Positions 9,054 through 18,872 of a stretch of 64,000 nucleotides of DNA are shown piece by piece. The DNA comes from Pseudomonas eucalypticola (GTDB lineage Bacteria > Pseudomonadota > Gammaproteobacteria > Pseudomonadales > Pseudomonadaceae). The stretch's first letter is position 1. Each line of letters starts with the position of its first letter. The position numbers were made by a program, and so were the translations under genes. The notes under the pieces are model-generated. The model was not told the DNA's origin, made no database searches, and saw only the letters and a list, made by a program, of their open reading frames with translations. The stretch spans positions 2,574,501 to 2,638,500 of the forward strand of contig NZ_CP056030.1 of NCBI RefSeq assembly GCF_013374995.1, in the 5' to 3' direction.

Positions 9054-10457
9054 CTACAGGCGCGCCGTCGCCCACCCGCCACCCAAGGCTTTGTAAAGCG
9101 CTACGCTGGCCTGCAGCCGCTCCTTGCGCAGTTGCACGCGCTCGGCCTGCGCACTGAACAAGGTGCTCTGGGCCTGCAGTACGCTGAGCAGATCTTCGGC
9201 GCCAGCACGGTAGCGGCTTTCGGCCAGGTCGAAAGCGCGCTGGGCCTGTTTCAGTTCTTCCTGTTGCCAGTGGGTCTGACGGTCCAGGCCGTCGACGCTG
9301 TTCAGGGCTTTCTCCACTTCCCCGAAACTGGTCACCAGCACGCCTCGGTAGCTTTCCAGCAGTTCTTCCTGACGGGCCAAGGCCTTGTCCCGTTCCGCAC
9401 GCAGTTGGCCGTTGTTGAAAATTGGCGCGGTCAGGCCCGCGCCCAGGTTCAGTACCGGGTTGCGCAGCAGGTCCACGGCCTGCCGGTCACCGGTGGCCAG
9501 GCTGGCGGTCAGGCTCAGGCTGGGGAACAGCGCGGCGCGTGCGACCCGCACGTCCGCCTGGGCCGCCGCCAGGCGCGCTTCGGCGCCGGCAATGTCGGGG
9601 CGGCGGGCCAGCAGTTGGCTGGGAATGCCGGCATCAATGGTCGGACCTTGCAATTGCTCGAAGGGCACATCGGCCAATTGAAGGTTCTGCACAGGCTCGC
9701 CCAACAACGTCGCCAGGGTGATCTGAGCGTCGCGGGCCTGCTGCCGGTAGCGCGGTAACTGGCGTTGCTGGTTAGCTACCAGGCTCTGCTGTTGGGCCAA
9801 TTCCAGGGCCGTGGCGGAACCCGCCTGGTAGCGATGGCGCACCACGTCGAGGATCTTCTGCGCATTGGCAAGGTTCAGCGCGGCAATGCGCGTCTGCTCG
9901 CGGGCCGCCAGGGCGTCCAGGTACGCGTCGGCGACCTGGCCGGAGAGGCTCAGTTCCAGGGTGTCGCGGTCCAGTTCGCTGGCCTGCAGGCTGAACCCGG
10001 CACGCTCACGGGCGGCCGCGTTGCGCCCCCAGAAATCCAGCTCGTAACTCGCGGTCAGGGCGGTGTCGAAGTAGTGGTAGGTGCGCGCATTGCTGGAGGT
10101 GTCCAGCTCACTGTAGCCCTGGCCCCTGAGCAGACGCTGGCGGTAGGCATCGGCACTGGCGTTCACCTGCGGCAGCAGGGCACCGCCCGCGATGCGGACA
10201 TCCGCGCCGGCTTGCCGTACACGTGCGGTGGCAGCCTTCAGGTCATAGCTGCCGCGCCTGGCCTGCTCTACCAGTTGGCTCAGCTGCGGGCTGTTGAAGC
10301 TGGTCCACCAGGGGCCGAAATACGTAGGTTGTGGCGCTATAGGGCTCTCCCAACGCGCAGGCGGGACGATGTCACTGCGCGGCGCAGGCGCCTGGCTGCA
10401 AGCGGCCAGCAGAGCCAGTAGGGGAATCAGGGCAAACGGGACTTTGGTCATGTTCAT
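9054..10457 (-). CDS. opmQ: Outer-membrane channel of the pyoverdine pump, OpmQ
   Basis: A 467-residue TolC/NodT-type outer-membrane factor. The N-terminus has a lipobox ([14 protein letters not shown]), so the mature protein is lipid-anchored. Family blocks include [56 protein letters not shown] and [16 protein letters not shown], the usual two coiled repeats. With PvdR and PvdT it forms a tripartite pump that secretes new pyoverdine and recycles pyoverdine from the periplasm. The start overlaps the pvdT stop by four bases, which indicates a tightly coupled pvdR-pvdT-opmQ operon. Confidence 0.9.
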   Translation of the reverse strand: MNMTKVPFALIPLLALLAACSQAPAPRSDIVPPARWESPIAPQPTYFGPWWTSFNSPQLSQLVEQARRGSYDLKAATARVRQAGADVRIAGGALLPQVNASADAYRQRLLRGQGYSELDTSSNARTYHYFDTALTASYELDFWGRNAAARERAGFSLQASELDRDTLELSLSGQVADAYLDALAAREQTRIAALNLANAQKILDVVRHRYQAGSATALELAQQQSLVANQQRQLPRYRQQARDAQITLATLLGEPVQNLQLADVPFEQLQGPTIDAGIPSQLLARRPDIAGAEARLAAAQADVRVARAALFPSLSLTASLATGDRQAVDLLRNPVLNLGAGLTAPIFNNGQLRAERDKALARQEELLESYRGVLVTSFGEVEKALNSVDGLDRQTHWQQEELKQAQRAFDLAESRYRAGAEDLLSVLQAQSTLFSAQAERVQLRKERLQASVALYKALGGGWATARL

Positions 10458-12418
10458 TCACTGGTCAAAGCGGCAACCGGGTCGAGCCCGGCGGCCTTGC
10501 GGGCAGGCATGAAGCCGAAGATCACACCGGTGGCGACCGAGCAGGCGAAAGCGCCAAGCATGGCCAGAAAGGAAAAGGCGACGGCCACCTTCGCTGCATT
10601 CAGGGCCACCCCGATCAGCAACGCCAGCGCCACGCCGATCAGGCCGCCCACCAGCGACAGCACCACCGCTTCGGTCAGGAACTGGCGCAGGATGTCGCGC
10701 TGGCGGGCACCGGTGGCCACGCGAATGCCGATCTCGCGGGTGCGCTCGCGCACGGTCATCAGCATCACGTTCATCACCCCAATGCCCCCCACCAACAGGG
10801 AAATGGCGGCAATGGAACCCAGCATCAGCGACAAGCCATTGCGGGTGTGCGCCTCGGCCTGGATCAGCGCGGCGCTGTTGTCGACCTCGAAGTCCTGCAC
10901 GCCATCATGCAGGGTCAGCATCAACCCGCGTATGGCCTGTTCGGCTTCATGCACCAGGGTGCTGTCCGAGGCGGCGATAACCACGTATTCCGGGTATTCG
11001 GTACCGGAGAGACGAATGCGCGCGGCCGAATAGGGAATGGCAATGCGCAGGTCGTTGCGTTGGTTGGCGCCGCTGGACCCTTTGCTGGCCAGCACGCCGA
11101 TGACCTGGAAAGGCACGTTTTCCACCAGGATGTACTGGCCGATGGGGTCTTGCCCGTCGACGAAGAGTTTTTTCTTGACCTCTGAACCGATCACCGCCAC
11201 GGCAGCGCCCGCCGACATATCGGCCTCATTGAAAAAGCTGCCTTCGGCAACCGGCCAGTTGAAGATCGACGGGAACACAGGGCTGTAGCCACCGATGGTC
11301 GATATCATGTCGCGGCCGCCGTACCGCACCTGGGCCTGCACGGTGGTGGCGGCCATGATCGATTTGACCTGAGGCAGTTCCGCCAAGGCCTGTACGTCAC
11401 TGAGGCGAATATGCCCCGGCGGCGCCCGTGGCGTGGCCGGCGCCCCGTTCATGAACATGATGTTGGAGCCAAACGCGCCCATCTGGGCCATCACCTGGCG
11501 CTTGCTGCCTTCACCCACGGCGAGCATCACGACCACCGACGCCACGCCGATGATGATGCCCAGTAGCGTCAGGGCGGTGCGGGTGCGGTTGGTCCACATC
11601 ACGCGCCAGGCCGCCACCAGCGCGTCACGGGTTTCCGCCAGCCATGGACTGCGTTGCGCGCTGGCGCGGCTCAGACGCTCGCGCAGCGCCTCGGCCTGCA
11701 AGGCGCCCGGGCGTGGTGGCGGCGGCAGGCCGTTGCCGGTGTCGCTGATGACCTCGCCATCGCGTACCTCGATGATGCGTCGGGCACGCGCGGCCACGTC
11801 ACGGTCGTGGGTGATGAGGATGACCACATGGCCCTGCTGCGCCAGTTCGTCGAGCAAGGTCATCACCTCGGCGCCGCTGTGGCTGTCCAGGGCACCCGTG
11901 GGCTCGTCGGCAAGGATGATGTGGCCGCCGTTCATCAGCGCACGGGCGATGGACACCCGTTGTTGCTGGCCACCCGACAGTTGCCGCGGCCGGTTACCGG
12001 TGCGTTCGCCCAGCCCCAGGCGCTGCAGCAGGGCCTGGGCGCGGTGGGCGCGGTCGGCGGCCGGGGTGCCGGCATAAATGGCGGGCATCTCCACGTTTTC
12101 CCGGGCCGAGGCGGAAGGGATCAGGTGGTAGCCCTGGAACACGAAGCCGAACGCCTCGCGCCGCAGCCAGGCCAGCTCGTCGTCATTGAGCGTGGCGACG
12201 TCTTCGCCGGCGAAGCGGTAGTGCCCGGCGGTGGGGCGGTCCAGGCAGCCGAGGATGTTCATCATGGTCGACTTGCCGGAGCCGGAGGTCCCGACGATAG
12301 CGATGAACTCGCCGGCATGGATGGTCAGGTCGATACCGCGCAGCACATCGACGGCGGGGCTGTCGCCACCACCATAGGACTTGCGGATGCCGCACAGCTG
12401 AATCAGCGGTGTGCTCAT
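10454..12418 (-). CDS. pvdT: MacB-type ABC transporter PvdT of the pyoverdine pump
   Basis: 654 residues. The N-terminal ATPase carries Walker [10 protein letters not shown], signature LSGGQQQR, Walker [15 protein letters not shown] and the H-loop ITHDRDVA, within residues 1-235. A first membrane helix follows near residue 280 ([20 protein letters not shown]), then a large periplasmic domain and three C-terminal helices from about residue 530. This is the MacB layout. It powers export through PvdR and OpmQ. It starts two bases after the pvdR stop region. Generic macrolide exporter MacB is the alternative name; the PvdS box upstream of pvdR and the neighbours favour PvdT. Confidence 0.9.
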   Translation of the reverse strand: MSTPLIQLCGIRKSYGGGDSPAVDVLRGIDLTIHAGEFIAIVGTSGSGKSTMMNILGCLDRPTAGHYRFAGEDVATLNDDELAWLRREAFGFVFQGYHLIPSASARENVEMPAIYAGTPAADRAHRAQALLQRLGLGERTGNRPRQLSGGQQQRVSIARALMNGGHIILADEPTGALDSHSGAEVMTLLDELAQQGHVVILITHDRDVAARARRIIEVRDGEVISDTGNGLPPPPRPGALQAEALRERLSRASAQRSPWLAETRDALVAAWRVMWTNRTRTALTLLGIIIGVASVVVMLAVGEGSKRQVMAQMGAFGSNIMFMNGAPATPRAPPGHIRLSDVQALAELPQVKSIMAATTVQAQVRYGGRDMISTIGGYSPVFPSIFNWPVAEGSFFNEADMSAGAAVAVIGSEVKKKLFVDGQDPIGQYILVENVPFQVIGVLASKGSSGANQRNDLRIAIPYSAARIRLSGTEYPEYVVIAASDSTLVHEAEQAIRGLMLTLHDGVQDFEVDNSAALIQAEAHTRNGLSLMLGSIAAISLLVGGIGVMNVMLMTVRERTREIGIRVATGARQRDILRQFLTEAVVLSLVGGLIGVALALLIGVALNAAKVAVAFSFLAMLGAFACSVATGVIFGFMPARKAAGLDPVAALTSE

Positions 12419-12420
12419 GT

Positions 12421-13614
12421 TCAGCTCCCGGTGCCGGTGGGGCCGACCAGCAAGCGGTCACCTTCCTGCAGGCCATCGAGAATCTGCACCCGCAGGCGGT
12501 CGCTGAGGCCGATACGCACGCTGCGCTGCTGTACCTGGCCGTTGTCGGCCAGCACCTGGGCGGTGCGCATGCCGTGTTCATCGCTTTTGCCCTGCAGCGC
12601 GGCAATCGGGGCGGTGAGCACGTCGTGGGCGCTGCCGGCGACGAAAAATACCTGGGCGGTCATGTCCGCCATCAGCGTGTTGTCAGCGTTGTCTACATCG
12701 AGCAGCACCGTGTACAGCACCACGCGGCCGGAGCCACTGCTGGCGCCGGCACTTGCGCCACCACTGCCGGCGGCGGGGCTGCCACCCCCCTGGCTGAGTT
12801 GATCAAGGGGTTTAGGCGGGATGGGCAGTATCTGCCGCACGGTACTCGCCCACCGCCGGCCACCACCGCTGAGGGTGGTGAAATAGGCCTGCATGCCTTG
12901 CTTGACCTGACCGATATCGGCCTCCGACACCTCGGCCCACACGGTCATCGGCGATAACCGCGCGATACGCAGGATCAACGGCGTGCGTTGCTGGGCGTTG
13001 AGGGTCTGGCCTTGGCGTGCATCGACGGCCACCACGGTGCCGCTCATGGGCGCGTAGATGCGCGTATAGCCCAGCTCGGCCTGGGCACTGCGCAGGGTGG
13101 CCTGGGCCTGGAGGATCTGCGCCTGGTACATGTCGATGCGTGCCTGGGTGGTCAGCACCTTGGCCTGGGCGGTCTGCACGTCTTCGTCACGAGTGGCGCC
13201 ATCGGCGGCCATGCGTTGCTGGCGGCGCAGTTGCTGTCGGGCCAGCAGGTGTTCGGCCTGCTGCTCTTTGACCTGGGCCTTGAGCGTCTCGATGGCATAG
13301 CGTTCGGCATCCAGCTGCGCTTGCTGGGTGGCAGGGTCGATTTCCACCAGCAACTGACCTTGCTTGACGGTGTCGCCGACTTCCACGTGCAGGGTGCGAA
13401 TCTGCCCGGAGGCCTGGGCGCCGACGTCCACGTACTGGCGCGGTTGCAAGGTGCCCAGGGCCGTGACGCTGGACTCGATGTTGCCGCGTGCCACGCGAAC
13501 GAACGGACGCTGCTCGGCCTCATTGGGCAACCATTGCCACGCCGCCACGGCGGCAACGGGAATCAGGCACAGCACAAGGGTTGCAGCACGGCGGGTGAGG
13601 CGAAGGTAGGTCAT
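12421..13614 (-). CDS. pvdR: Periplasmic adaptor PvdR of the pyoverdine pump
   Basis: About 397 residues starting [20 protein letters not shown], one N-terminal membrane anchor. A MacA-type membrane fusion protein follows: the lipoyl half-motifs around [23 protein letters not shown] and [16 protein letters not shown] flank an alpha-helical hairpin of about 110 residues, then a beta-barrel region. It bridges PvdT and OpmQ. The start at 13614 was preferred over 13665 because the hydrophobic anchor begins there. A PvdS box lies 64 bases upstream. Confidence 0.9.
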   Translation of the reverse strand: MTYLRLTRRAATLVLCLIPVAAVAAWQWLPNEAEQRPFVRVARGNIESSVTALGTLQPRQYVDVGAQASGQIRTLHVEVGDTVKQGQLLVEIDPATQQAQLDAERYAIETLKAQVKEQQAEHLLARQQLRRQQRMAADGATRDEDVQTAQAKVLTTQARIDMYQAQILQAQATLRSAQAELGYTRIYAPMSGTVVAVDARQGQTLNAQQRTPLILRIARLSPMTVWAEVSEADIGQVKQGMQAYFTTLSGGGRRWASTVRQILPIPPKPLDQLSQGGGSPAAGSGGASAGASSGSGRVVLYTVLLDVDNADNTLMADMTAQVFFVAGSAHDVLTAPIAALQGKSDEHGMRTAQVLADNGQVQQRSVRIGLSDRLRVQILDGLQEGDRLLVGPTGTGS

Positions 13615-13677
13615 GCAGTGGTCCGGCCCAGTGAGGAAATGCCGCCGCGAAAGCGTGGCGGGCAAACTGCCGGTTAA

Positions 13678-13701
13678 ACGAGGGTGGAGGGGGGGAATTT
13701 A
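13678..13701 (-). promoter_or_regulatory. PvdS iron-starvation box driving pvdR-pvdT-opmQ
   Basis: On the minus strand TAAAT (13697-13701), 16 bases rich in C, then CGT (13678-13680). It is an exact match to TAAAT-N16-CGT and faces pvdR. The 13702-13820 spacer behind it, up to the fecR-like stop, shows no gene. Confidence 0.87.
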
Positions 13702-13820
13702 GGCGCTACACGTGAACGAATGTAACCAGGCATGAGTGCCAGAGGGTTGCTTTTCGAGCTTCGCCCGGCTCCACAGGTTGGCTGCGATAGACGGCCCTGC
13801 AGGCTGCTGGGCGCGATGTG

Positions 13821-14807
13821 TCAAGGCGCGTAGCGCGGCTTGGCACGGATGACGGTGTCGCCATTTTCATTGTGGCTGAGGTAGACAGGCAGCACCTTGG
13901 GCAAGTCCTGCACCAGCGCGGCGATGTTGCGGGTGTTGTAGATGCCGCCGATCTGCAGCTGCCCGGTGGCGTTGTCACCCAGGTGCACGGGGGTGTCCAG
14001 GTAGCGGTTGATTCGTGGCAGGGCATCGCTGAGGCGCGCGCGGTCCAGTATCAGCTTGCCGTCGCGCCAGGCCAGGGCTTCCTCCGCCCGTGCGGGCTCG
14101 ACCTGGGCGATGGTCTGGCCGGCATCGTAGCGGGCTTGCATGCCGGGGCTCAGGTAGACGAGTTCGTTCGGGTGGCGTCGATCACCCATGACCTGCACCG
14201 AGCCCTGAGTCAGTGTCACCACCACCTGGTCCTGGTAGGTCCAGACATTGAAGTGGGTGCCAGTGACCCGCACCTGGCCCTGGCCCGCCTTGACCACGAA
14301 CGGATGGCTGGCGTCGTGCTGCACCTCGAAATAGGCTTCGCCCTTGCTCAGGCTGACGCTACGCCGGTCCTTGTAATTGGCGAAGGACAGCTGACTGCCG
14401 AGGTTCAACTGCACCCGCGAACCATCGGCCAGGGTAATGTCGCGCACCGCGTCTTCACTGCTGAAGCGCTGGTAGCTGTCGGGCACCAGGTTCAGGTGCC
14501 AGCCTGCCAGGCCAATCAGCGGGATGGCCAGCAGCCCCAGGGCCGCCGCCAGCAGCGGGCGCCTGGCCCGGCGGCTGCGCGGCGCAGGAACCAAGGGCGG
14601 CTGTTCGACCGGCAGGTGCTCGCTGACCGACCACACATCCAGCATGGTCTCGAAGCGGCGTCGGTGCGCCGGGTCCGCGGCCAGCCATGCTTCGAACGCT
14701 TCGCGCTCCTGGTCACTGAAATCCGCTTCGTGGATACGCATGCACCAGTGCGCCGCCTCATCGCTGAGGCTGCCTTGGGATGGGTCGGAGGCGGGAGGGG
14801 TGAGCAT
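13821..14807 (-). CDS. FecR-family anti-sigma factor / sigma regulator
   Basis: A protein of 328 residues. The N-terminal cytoplasmic domain (about residues 12-60) has the FecR pattern EAAHWCMRIHEADFSDQE with EAFEAWLAADPAHRRRFE. One transmembrane helix follows near residues 80-105 (LLAAALGLLAIPLIGLAG), then a periplasmic FecR domain with DITLADGSRVQLNLGSQL and SLSKGEAYFEVQHD. It should hold the ECF sigma factor encoded just upstream until a TonB receptor signals ligand binding. No receptor gene is adjacent, so its partner is elsewhere; a distant FpvA-like receptor is possible. FpvR is the closest functional analogue, but I cannot prove orthology. Confidence 0.82.
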   Translation of the reverse strand: MLTPPASDPSQGSLSDEAAHWCMRIHEADFSDQEREAFEAWLAADPAHRRRFETMLDVWSVSEHLPVEQPPLVPAPRSRRARRPLLAAALGLLAIPLIGLAGWHLNLVPDSYQRFSSEDAVRDITLADGSRVQLNLGSQLSFANYKDRRSVSLSKGEAYFEVQHDASHPFVVKAGQGQVRVTGTHFNVWTYQDQVVVTLTQGSVQVMGDRRHPNELVYLSPGMQARYDAGQTIAQVEPARAEEALAWRDGKLILDRARLSDALPRINRYLDTPVHLGDNATGQLQIGGIYNTRNIAALVQDLPKVLPVYLSHNENGDTVIRAKPRYAP

Positions 14808-14994
14808 GGCGGGCTACCGGCTGGCTGATCGAGTCTCGTACGAAGCAGCGCCCCGTTCTATTGAGATGGCGAACAATTATACAGGGAAATATCACCCGGC
14901 GTAGTGGCCGGAGGCCACGAGGCGGAATGATGCGCGGGTGCACCATAGCGCGCCAGGCAGGTGAACAACAAGGTGGCGTTGGTCAATACGCGGG

Positions 14995-15017
14995 TGGCGC
15001 CCGCTGAACGGGCGCCA
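14995..15017. other. Perfect GC-rich stem-loop between the sigma factor and FecR genes
   Basis: TGGCGCCCG, loop CTGAA, CGGGCGCCA: a 9-bp perfect stem 10 bases after the sigma-factor stop. No T tract follows on either strand, so it may weaken read-through or protect the message end instead of acting as a full intrinsic terminator. The rest of the 14808-15027 spacer shows no gene. Confidence 0.55.
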
Positions 15018-15027
15018 TGAAAAAGCA

Positions 15028-15633
15028 TCAGTGGCCCTGGCAGGCCTCGATGTAGTTGGTGCAGTGCGTCAGGGCGTCGCGGATCATGAAATTGACCAGG
15101 GTAGGCGAAACGCCGAGCTCGGCGGCGATGTCTTTTTGTGGCTTGCCGTGCACGCGGTACATCACGAACGCGTAGCGGGTGCGTTCAGGCAACTGCGCCA
15201 GGGCGCTGTCGACCTTGCCCAATGTCTGACGGTCCACATTGATCGACTCCGGGTTGGCGAACTGTGGGGCGGCGTTGAGGTTGTGCTCGTCGTTGACGAA
15301 GTAACGCTGCTCCATCGATTGCTTGCGGTAATGGTCGATGGCCAGGTTGCGCACGATACGGAAGATGTAGTTGAGGCGGGCGTTGAAGGGCAAGGTGTCG
15401 GCCTTCATGCTGGAGACCCGCAGGAACGCGTCCTGCACCACATCCTCGGCGCGGCTGTGGCAACCGGTGATGCGCGCGGCGGTCTTGAGCAGGCCACTGC
15501 GGTTGGTAATCAGGGTCTGGAGAAGAGAGGGAAATCCATTGAGTGGGAGGTCGTGGGTGCCTGATTCCTGCATGCTGCTACCTGCGAAGTCTGAGGGACA
15601 GAAGGTTGTATCCATACGTAACGGCGTGGACAT
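15028..15633 (-). CDS. Iron-starvation ECF sigma factor (FpvI/PvdS-like)
   Basis: About 202 residues. Region 2 is visible as AARITGCHSRAEDVVQDAFLRV and YIFRIVRNLAIDHYRKQ. Region 4 follows with LAQLPERTRYAFVMYRVHG and KDIAAELGVSPTLVNFMIRDAL. These blocks are those of the PvdS/FpvI/FecI iron-starvation group. The FecR-type gene lies directly downstream. Start choice is uncertain (15633, 15615 or 15573); the conserved part begins after residue 30. The gene could drive pyoverdine genes or a receptor gene outside the window. The four PvdS boxes seen nearby may be served by this factor or by a separate PvdS. A weak Fur-like stretch upstream (about 15653-15675) was not convincing. Confidence 0.85.
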   Translation of the reverse strand: MSTPLRMDTTFCPSDFAGSSMQESGTHDLPLNGFPSLLQTLITNRSGLLKTAARITGCHSRAEDVVQDAFLRVSSMKADTLPFNARLNYIFRIVRNLAIDHYRKQSMEQRYFVNDEHNLNAAPQFANPESINVDRQTLGKVDSALAQLPERTRYAFVMYRVHGKPQKDIAAELGVSPTLVNFMIRDALTHCTNYIEACQGH

Positions 15634-15777
15634 TAGAGTTGTTGGTTATCGTTGTCAAATGAGAATTGGTTCTATCTGTAATCTTTTTTGTGCGCCGCAG
15701 TGGTGCTTATTTGCCACCTTTTTTACGCCAGGCACGGTTTCCAGGCGTGCCTGGGGCCCTGCGGTTTGCGCCCCGAG

Positions 15778-15801
15778 TAAATTGGGTCGGAAGCTGATCG
15801 T
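15778..15801 (+). promoter_or_regulatory. PvdS iron-starvation box driving pvdQ
   Basis: TAAAT (15778-15782), 16 bases, CGT (15799-15801) on the plus strand, 54 bases before the pvdQ start codon. It is an exact match to the same motif found upstream of pvdM, pvdP and pvdR. Confidence 0.87.
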
Positions 15802-15855
15802 CTCTTGAGCAGTGTCATTCCGGCCCGTTGAGGGCTGTCTGTTCAAGGAGCCCCT

Positions 15856-18138
15856 GTGCATTCGTTTTCGATACAAAGCGCGGCCTGGGCCGCCTGCTGT
15901 CTGCTGGCGGGCACCGCCTATGCGGCCGACCCCGCGCCCGTGGCGCAACTGAGCTGGACGTCGCTGGGTGTACCGCATATTCAGGCCAGCGACGACCACG
16001 GGCTGGGCGAGGGCATCGGTTATGCCTATGCCCGCGACAATCTCTGCCTGCTGGAAGACGAAGTGCTCACGGCCAGCGGCGAGCGTGCCCGGTATCAGGG
16101 CCGGGCAGGCACGTCCTCCAGCGGCCTGGACAACCTCACCTCGGACATCTTCTTCCAATGGCTCAATGGCCCTGAGGCGGTGCAGGCGTTCTGGCGTGCG
16201 CAGCCGCCGGCCATGCAGCAGCGCATCGCCGGCTATGTGGCGGGGGTCAACCGTTACCTGGCCCAGACGCCTACCGCGCAGCAGCCTGAACAGTGCCGCA
16301 ACGCAGGCTGGCTACGGCCGTTGGCCAACGATGACGTGATACGCCTGGTGCGGCGCATGCTGGTGGAAGGCGGCGTCGGGCGTTTTGCCAAGGCCCTGGT
16401 GGCCGCCGCGCCACCGGGTGCCGCCGGGCCTCAGGCCGCCAATCCCCAGGCCGCCGCTCAAGCCCTGGCGCAGTTGCAGACGTTTGCCAATACCCGCGGC
16501 AGCAATGCCATCGCGGTGGGTGGCGCGCGCAGTGACAACGGCAAAGGGTTGCTGTTGGGCAACCCGCACTTCCCGTGGACCGGTGGCTTGCGCTTTTACC
16601 AGATGCACCTGACCATCCCCGGGCAACTGGACGTGATGGGCGCGGCACTGCCGGGCTTGCCGCTGGTGAATATCGGCTTCAACCAGCACCTGGCCTGGAC
16701 CCATACCGTGGACCAGTCCAGCCACTTCACCCTGCACCGGCTGACGCTGACCGACGCTGGCAAGGCCTACCTGGTGGACGGCCAGCCCCAGGCGTTGCGC
16801 AAGCAGACCTTGAGCGTGCGCGTGCGTGAAGCCGATGGACGCCTGGTGACCGTGAACCATGATGTCTACCGTTCGCGCTTCGGCCCCCTGGTGACGTTGC
16901 CCGGGCTGATGCCCTGGGACGCCAGCCATGCTTATGCCCTGCAGGACGCCAACCTGGGCAACGACCGTATCCTGGCCCAGTGGGACGCCATCAACCGCGC
17001 CAGCAGCGTCAGGCAGTTGCAGCAGGCCGTCGCTGACCATCAGGGCATTCCCTGGGTCAACACCCTGGCGGTGGACGACACCGGCCAGTCGCTGTACATG
17101 AACGCCTCGGTAGTGCCCAACATTCCCTTGGCGCAGTTGGCCCAGTGCGCCGACCCGGCCCTGGTCAAGGCGGGCCTCCCAGGCCTCGATGGCAGCCGCA
17201 GTGCGTGTGACTGGCAGAACGACGGGGGCGCCCAGCAGCCGGGCATCGTCGCCGCGCGCCACCTGCCCCAACTGCTGCGCAACGACGTGTTGCAGAATTC
17301 CAACGACAGCGCCTGGATGACCCAACCCTCGGCGCCCCTGGTGGGCTTCTCGCCGTTGATCAGCCGTAGCGACCGGCCATTGGGCCTGCGCGCGCGCTTT
17401 GCCCTCGACCAACTGCAGCGGCTGGGCGACCGGCCAGTCACCCCAGCGTTCTTGCAGGGCCTGGTCACGGGCAACCGGGTCTACCTGGCCGACCTGGTAC
17501 TTGATGACGTGCTGGCTTTCTGCAAGGCCCGTGGCGATGCCACCACCGCCTCGGCCTGCGCCGGCTTGATAGCCTGGGACCGCCGGGCGCAACTGGACAG
17601 TGGCGTGGGCATGCTGTACTTCCAGTTGACCTTGGCCGGGTTGCAGACCGGGCAGGACTGGCGCGTGCCGTTCTCGCCCACTGACCCCGTCCATACCCCT
17701 GCCGGCATCGCCTGGCAGAACCCGGACGTGGCGGCTCGCCTCAAACAGGCTCTGGCCACGGCCAGCGCCCAGGTGGCCAAGGCAGGCGTGGCTGCCGAGA
17801 CTCGCTGGGGGCAGTTGCAGGGCGTGCAGCGCGGGAGCCAGCGTATCGCCATCCCGGGCGGTGACGGCAAGTTGGGGGTCTATGACGCCATGACGACCCG
17901 GCGCCATGGCCTGCAGTTCGAGGTCGATGGCGGGAGCAGCTATATCCAGTTGGTCGGCTTCGGCCCCGATGGCCCGGTGGCACGAGGGTTGCTGGCGTTT
18001 TCCCAGTCCAGCAACCCGGCATCGCCGCACTTCAAGGACCAGACCCTGCTGTTCTCCGCCCAGCAGTGGCAGCCGTTGCCGTTCACCCCGGCGCAGATCG
18101 CCGCCGACGGTGAACATGAGGTGCTGCAATTGCGTTAA
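15856..18138 (+). CDS. pvdQ: Acyl-homoserine-lactone / pyoverdine acylase PvdQ (Ntn hydrolase)
   Basis: A precursor of 760 residues with a GTG start and an AAGGAG ribosome site five bases upstream. The N-terminus is a signal peptide ending near GTAYAADP. The protein is a penicillin-acylase-type Ntn hydrolase: alpha chain, a spacer, then FANTRGSNAIAVGG, in which Ser at about residue 216 is the self-cleavage nucleophile that starts the beta chain. PvdQ removes the myristoyl or myristoleoyl chain from the ferribactin precursor in the periplasm and can also cleave long-chain homoserine lactones. It has its own PvdS box and ends facing azurin. Confidence 0.92.
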   Translation: MHSFSIQSAAWAACCLLAGTAYAADPAPVAQLSWTSLGVPHIQASDDHGLGEGIGYAYARDNLCLLEDEVLTASGERARYQGRAGTSSSGLDNLTSDIFFQWLNGPEAVQAFWRAQPPAMQQRIAGYVAGVNRYLAQTPTAQQPEQCRNAGWLRPLANDDVIRLVRRMLVEGGVGRFAKALVAAAPPGAAGPQAANPQAAAQALAQLQTFANTRGSNAIAVGGARSDNGKGLLLGNPHFPWTGGLRFYQMHLTIPGQLDVMGAALPGLPLVNIGFNQHLAWTHTVDQSSHFTLHRLTLTDAGKAYLVDGQPQALRKQTLSVRVREADGRLVTVNHDVYRSRFGPLVTLPGLMPWDASHAYALQDANLGNDRILAQWDAINRASSVRQLQQAVADHQGIPWVNTLAVDDTGQSLYMNASVVPNIPLAQLAQCADPALVKAGLPGLDGSRSACDWQNDGGAQQPGIVAARHLPQLLRNDVLQNSNDSAWMTQPSAPLVGFSPLISRSDRPLGLRARFALDQLQRLGDRPVTPAFLQGLVTGNRVYLADLVLDDVLAFCKARGDATTASACAGLIAWDRRAQLDSGVGMLYFQLTLAGLQTGQDWRVPFSPTDPVHTPAGIAWQNPDVAARLKQALATASAQVAKAGVAAETRWGQLQGVQRGSQRIAIPGGDGKLGVYDAMTTRRHGLQFEVDGGSSYIQLVGFGPDGPVARGLLAFSQSSNPASPHFKDQTLLFSAQQWQPLPFTPAQIAADGEHEVLQLR

Positions 18139-18156
18139 GCCTGCCAGCCCGGCCGG

Positions 18157-18178
18157 CGGTTACCCCGCAGGGTAACCG
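18157..18178. terminator. Stem-loop between the convergent pvdQ and azurin genes
   Basis: CGGTTACCC, loop CGCA, GGGTAACCG: a 9-bp perfect stem placed between two converging stops (18138 and 18193). No T tract is present, so it is a candidate bidirectional terminator or message-end hairpin only. Confidence 0.5.
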
Positions 18179-18192
18179 TCCCGCCGCGCGGT

Positions 18193-18642
18193 TCAGCCGC
18201 TGAACGTCAGCGTGCCCTTCATCATGGTGGCGTGGAAGGGGTAGGAACAGAAGAACACGTAGTCATCACCCTTCTTCAGCTTTTTGGTGTCCAGGGTCAC
18301 CGTCGCTTTCTCGCCACCGCCAATCAGCTTGGTGTGCGCCAGTACCCGAGCATCACCCGGCTGGACATAGTCATTGCTTTCGCCCGCCTTGGAGCCGTCA
18401 TCGGTCACGCCCTTGAGGTCATCCTTCTTGCTCAGCACCCAGTTATGCCCCATGACGTTCTTGGGGAGTGTGCCCGGGTGTTCCAGGGTGACCTGGAACT
18501 GCTTGCAGCTGGCGGGCACGGCGATGGTCTTGAGGTCGTAGGTCATCTGATCGGTGCCATGGATGGTCACCGAGCACTGGGTGTCGGCGAAGGCGAAACC
18601 GGAAAGCGTTAGTGCAGCCAAGGCTGCGGCAGTGCGAAGCAT
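18193..18642 (-). CDS. azu: Azurin, blue copper electron carrier
   Basis: 149 residues with a signal peptide ending at SGFAFADTQC and a mature part beginning with the azurin cysteine pair. The copper ligands are visible: His in VMGHNWVL, then Cys in FFCSYPFHATMMKG followed by His and Met. Azurin shuttles electrons in the periplasm. The gene stands alone, with convergent pvdQ on one side and a divergent monooxygenase gene on the other. Confidence 0.96.
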   Translation of the reverse strand: MLRTAAALAALTLSGFAFADTQCSVTIHGTDQMTYDLKTIAVPASCKQFQVTLEHPGTLPKNVMGHNWVLSKKDDLKGVTDDGSKAGESNDYVQPGDARVLAHTKLIGGGEKATVTLDTKKLKKGDDYVFFCSYPFHATMMKGTLTFSG

Positions 18643-18872
18643 GGTCTATCTCCAGAAATGAACGGGCGGCGCCACGGGGGGGCGCCGGCCTAGAGCATGA
18701 CGAAGCTCGCTGGCGAGGCTTTAGAAAGCTGAGTCGGTTTTCATTTGCGGACCCCCGAAGGGTGAAACGCATAATCAAATACCTTTATGTTACTTCCTGT
18801 TTAATATCAGCATTGTGATAATTCGCGGTGTGCGGGAATACGCCCGTCACCCGGCAAAGGAAGCAGATACCC

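Noticed and set aside
15653..15675. Fur-like box upstream of the ECF sigma gene
   Set aside because: Only about 8 of 19 consensus positions match by eye, too weak to list, although Fur control is plausible for such genes.
16312..18129. Minus-strand open frame of 605 codons inside pvdQ
   Set aside because: Antisense to a clear PvdQ gene and without recognisable domains.
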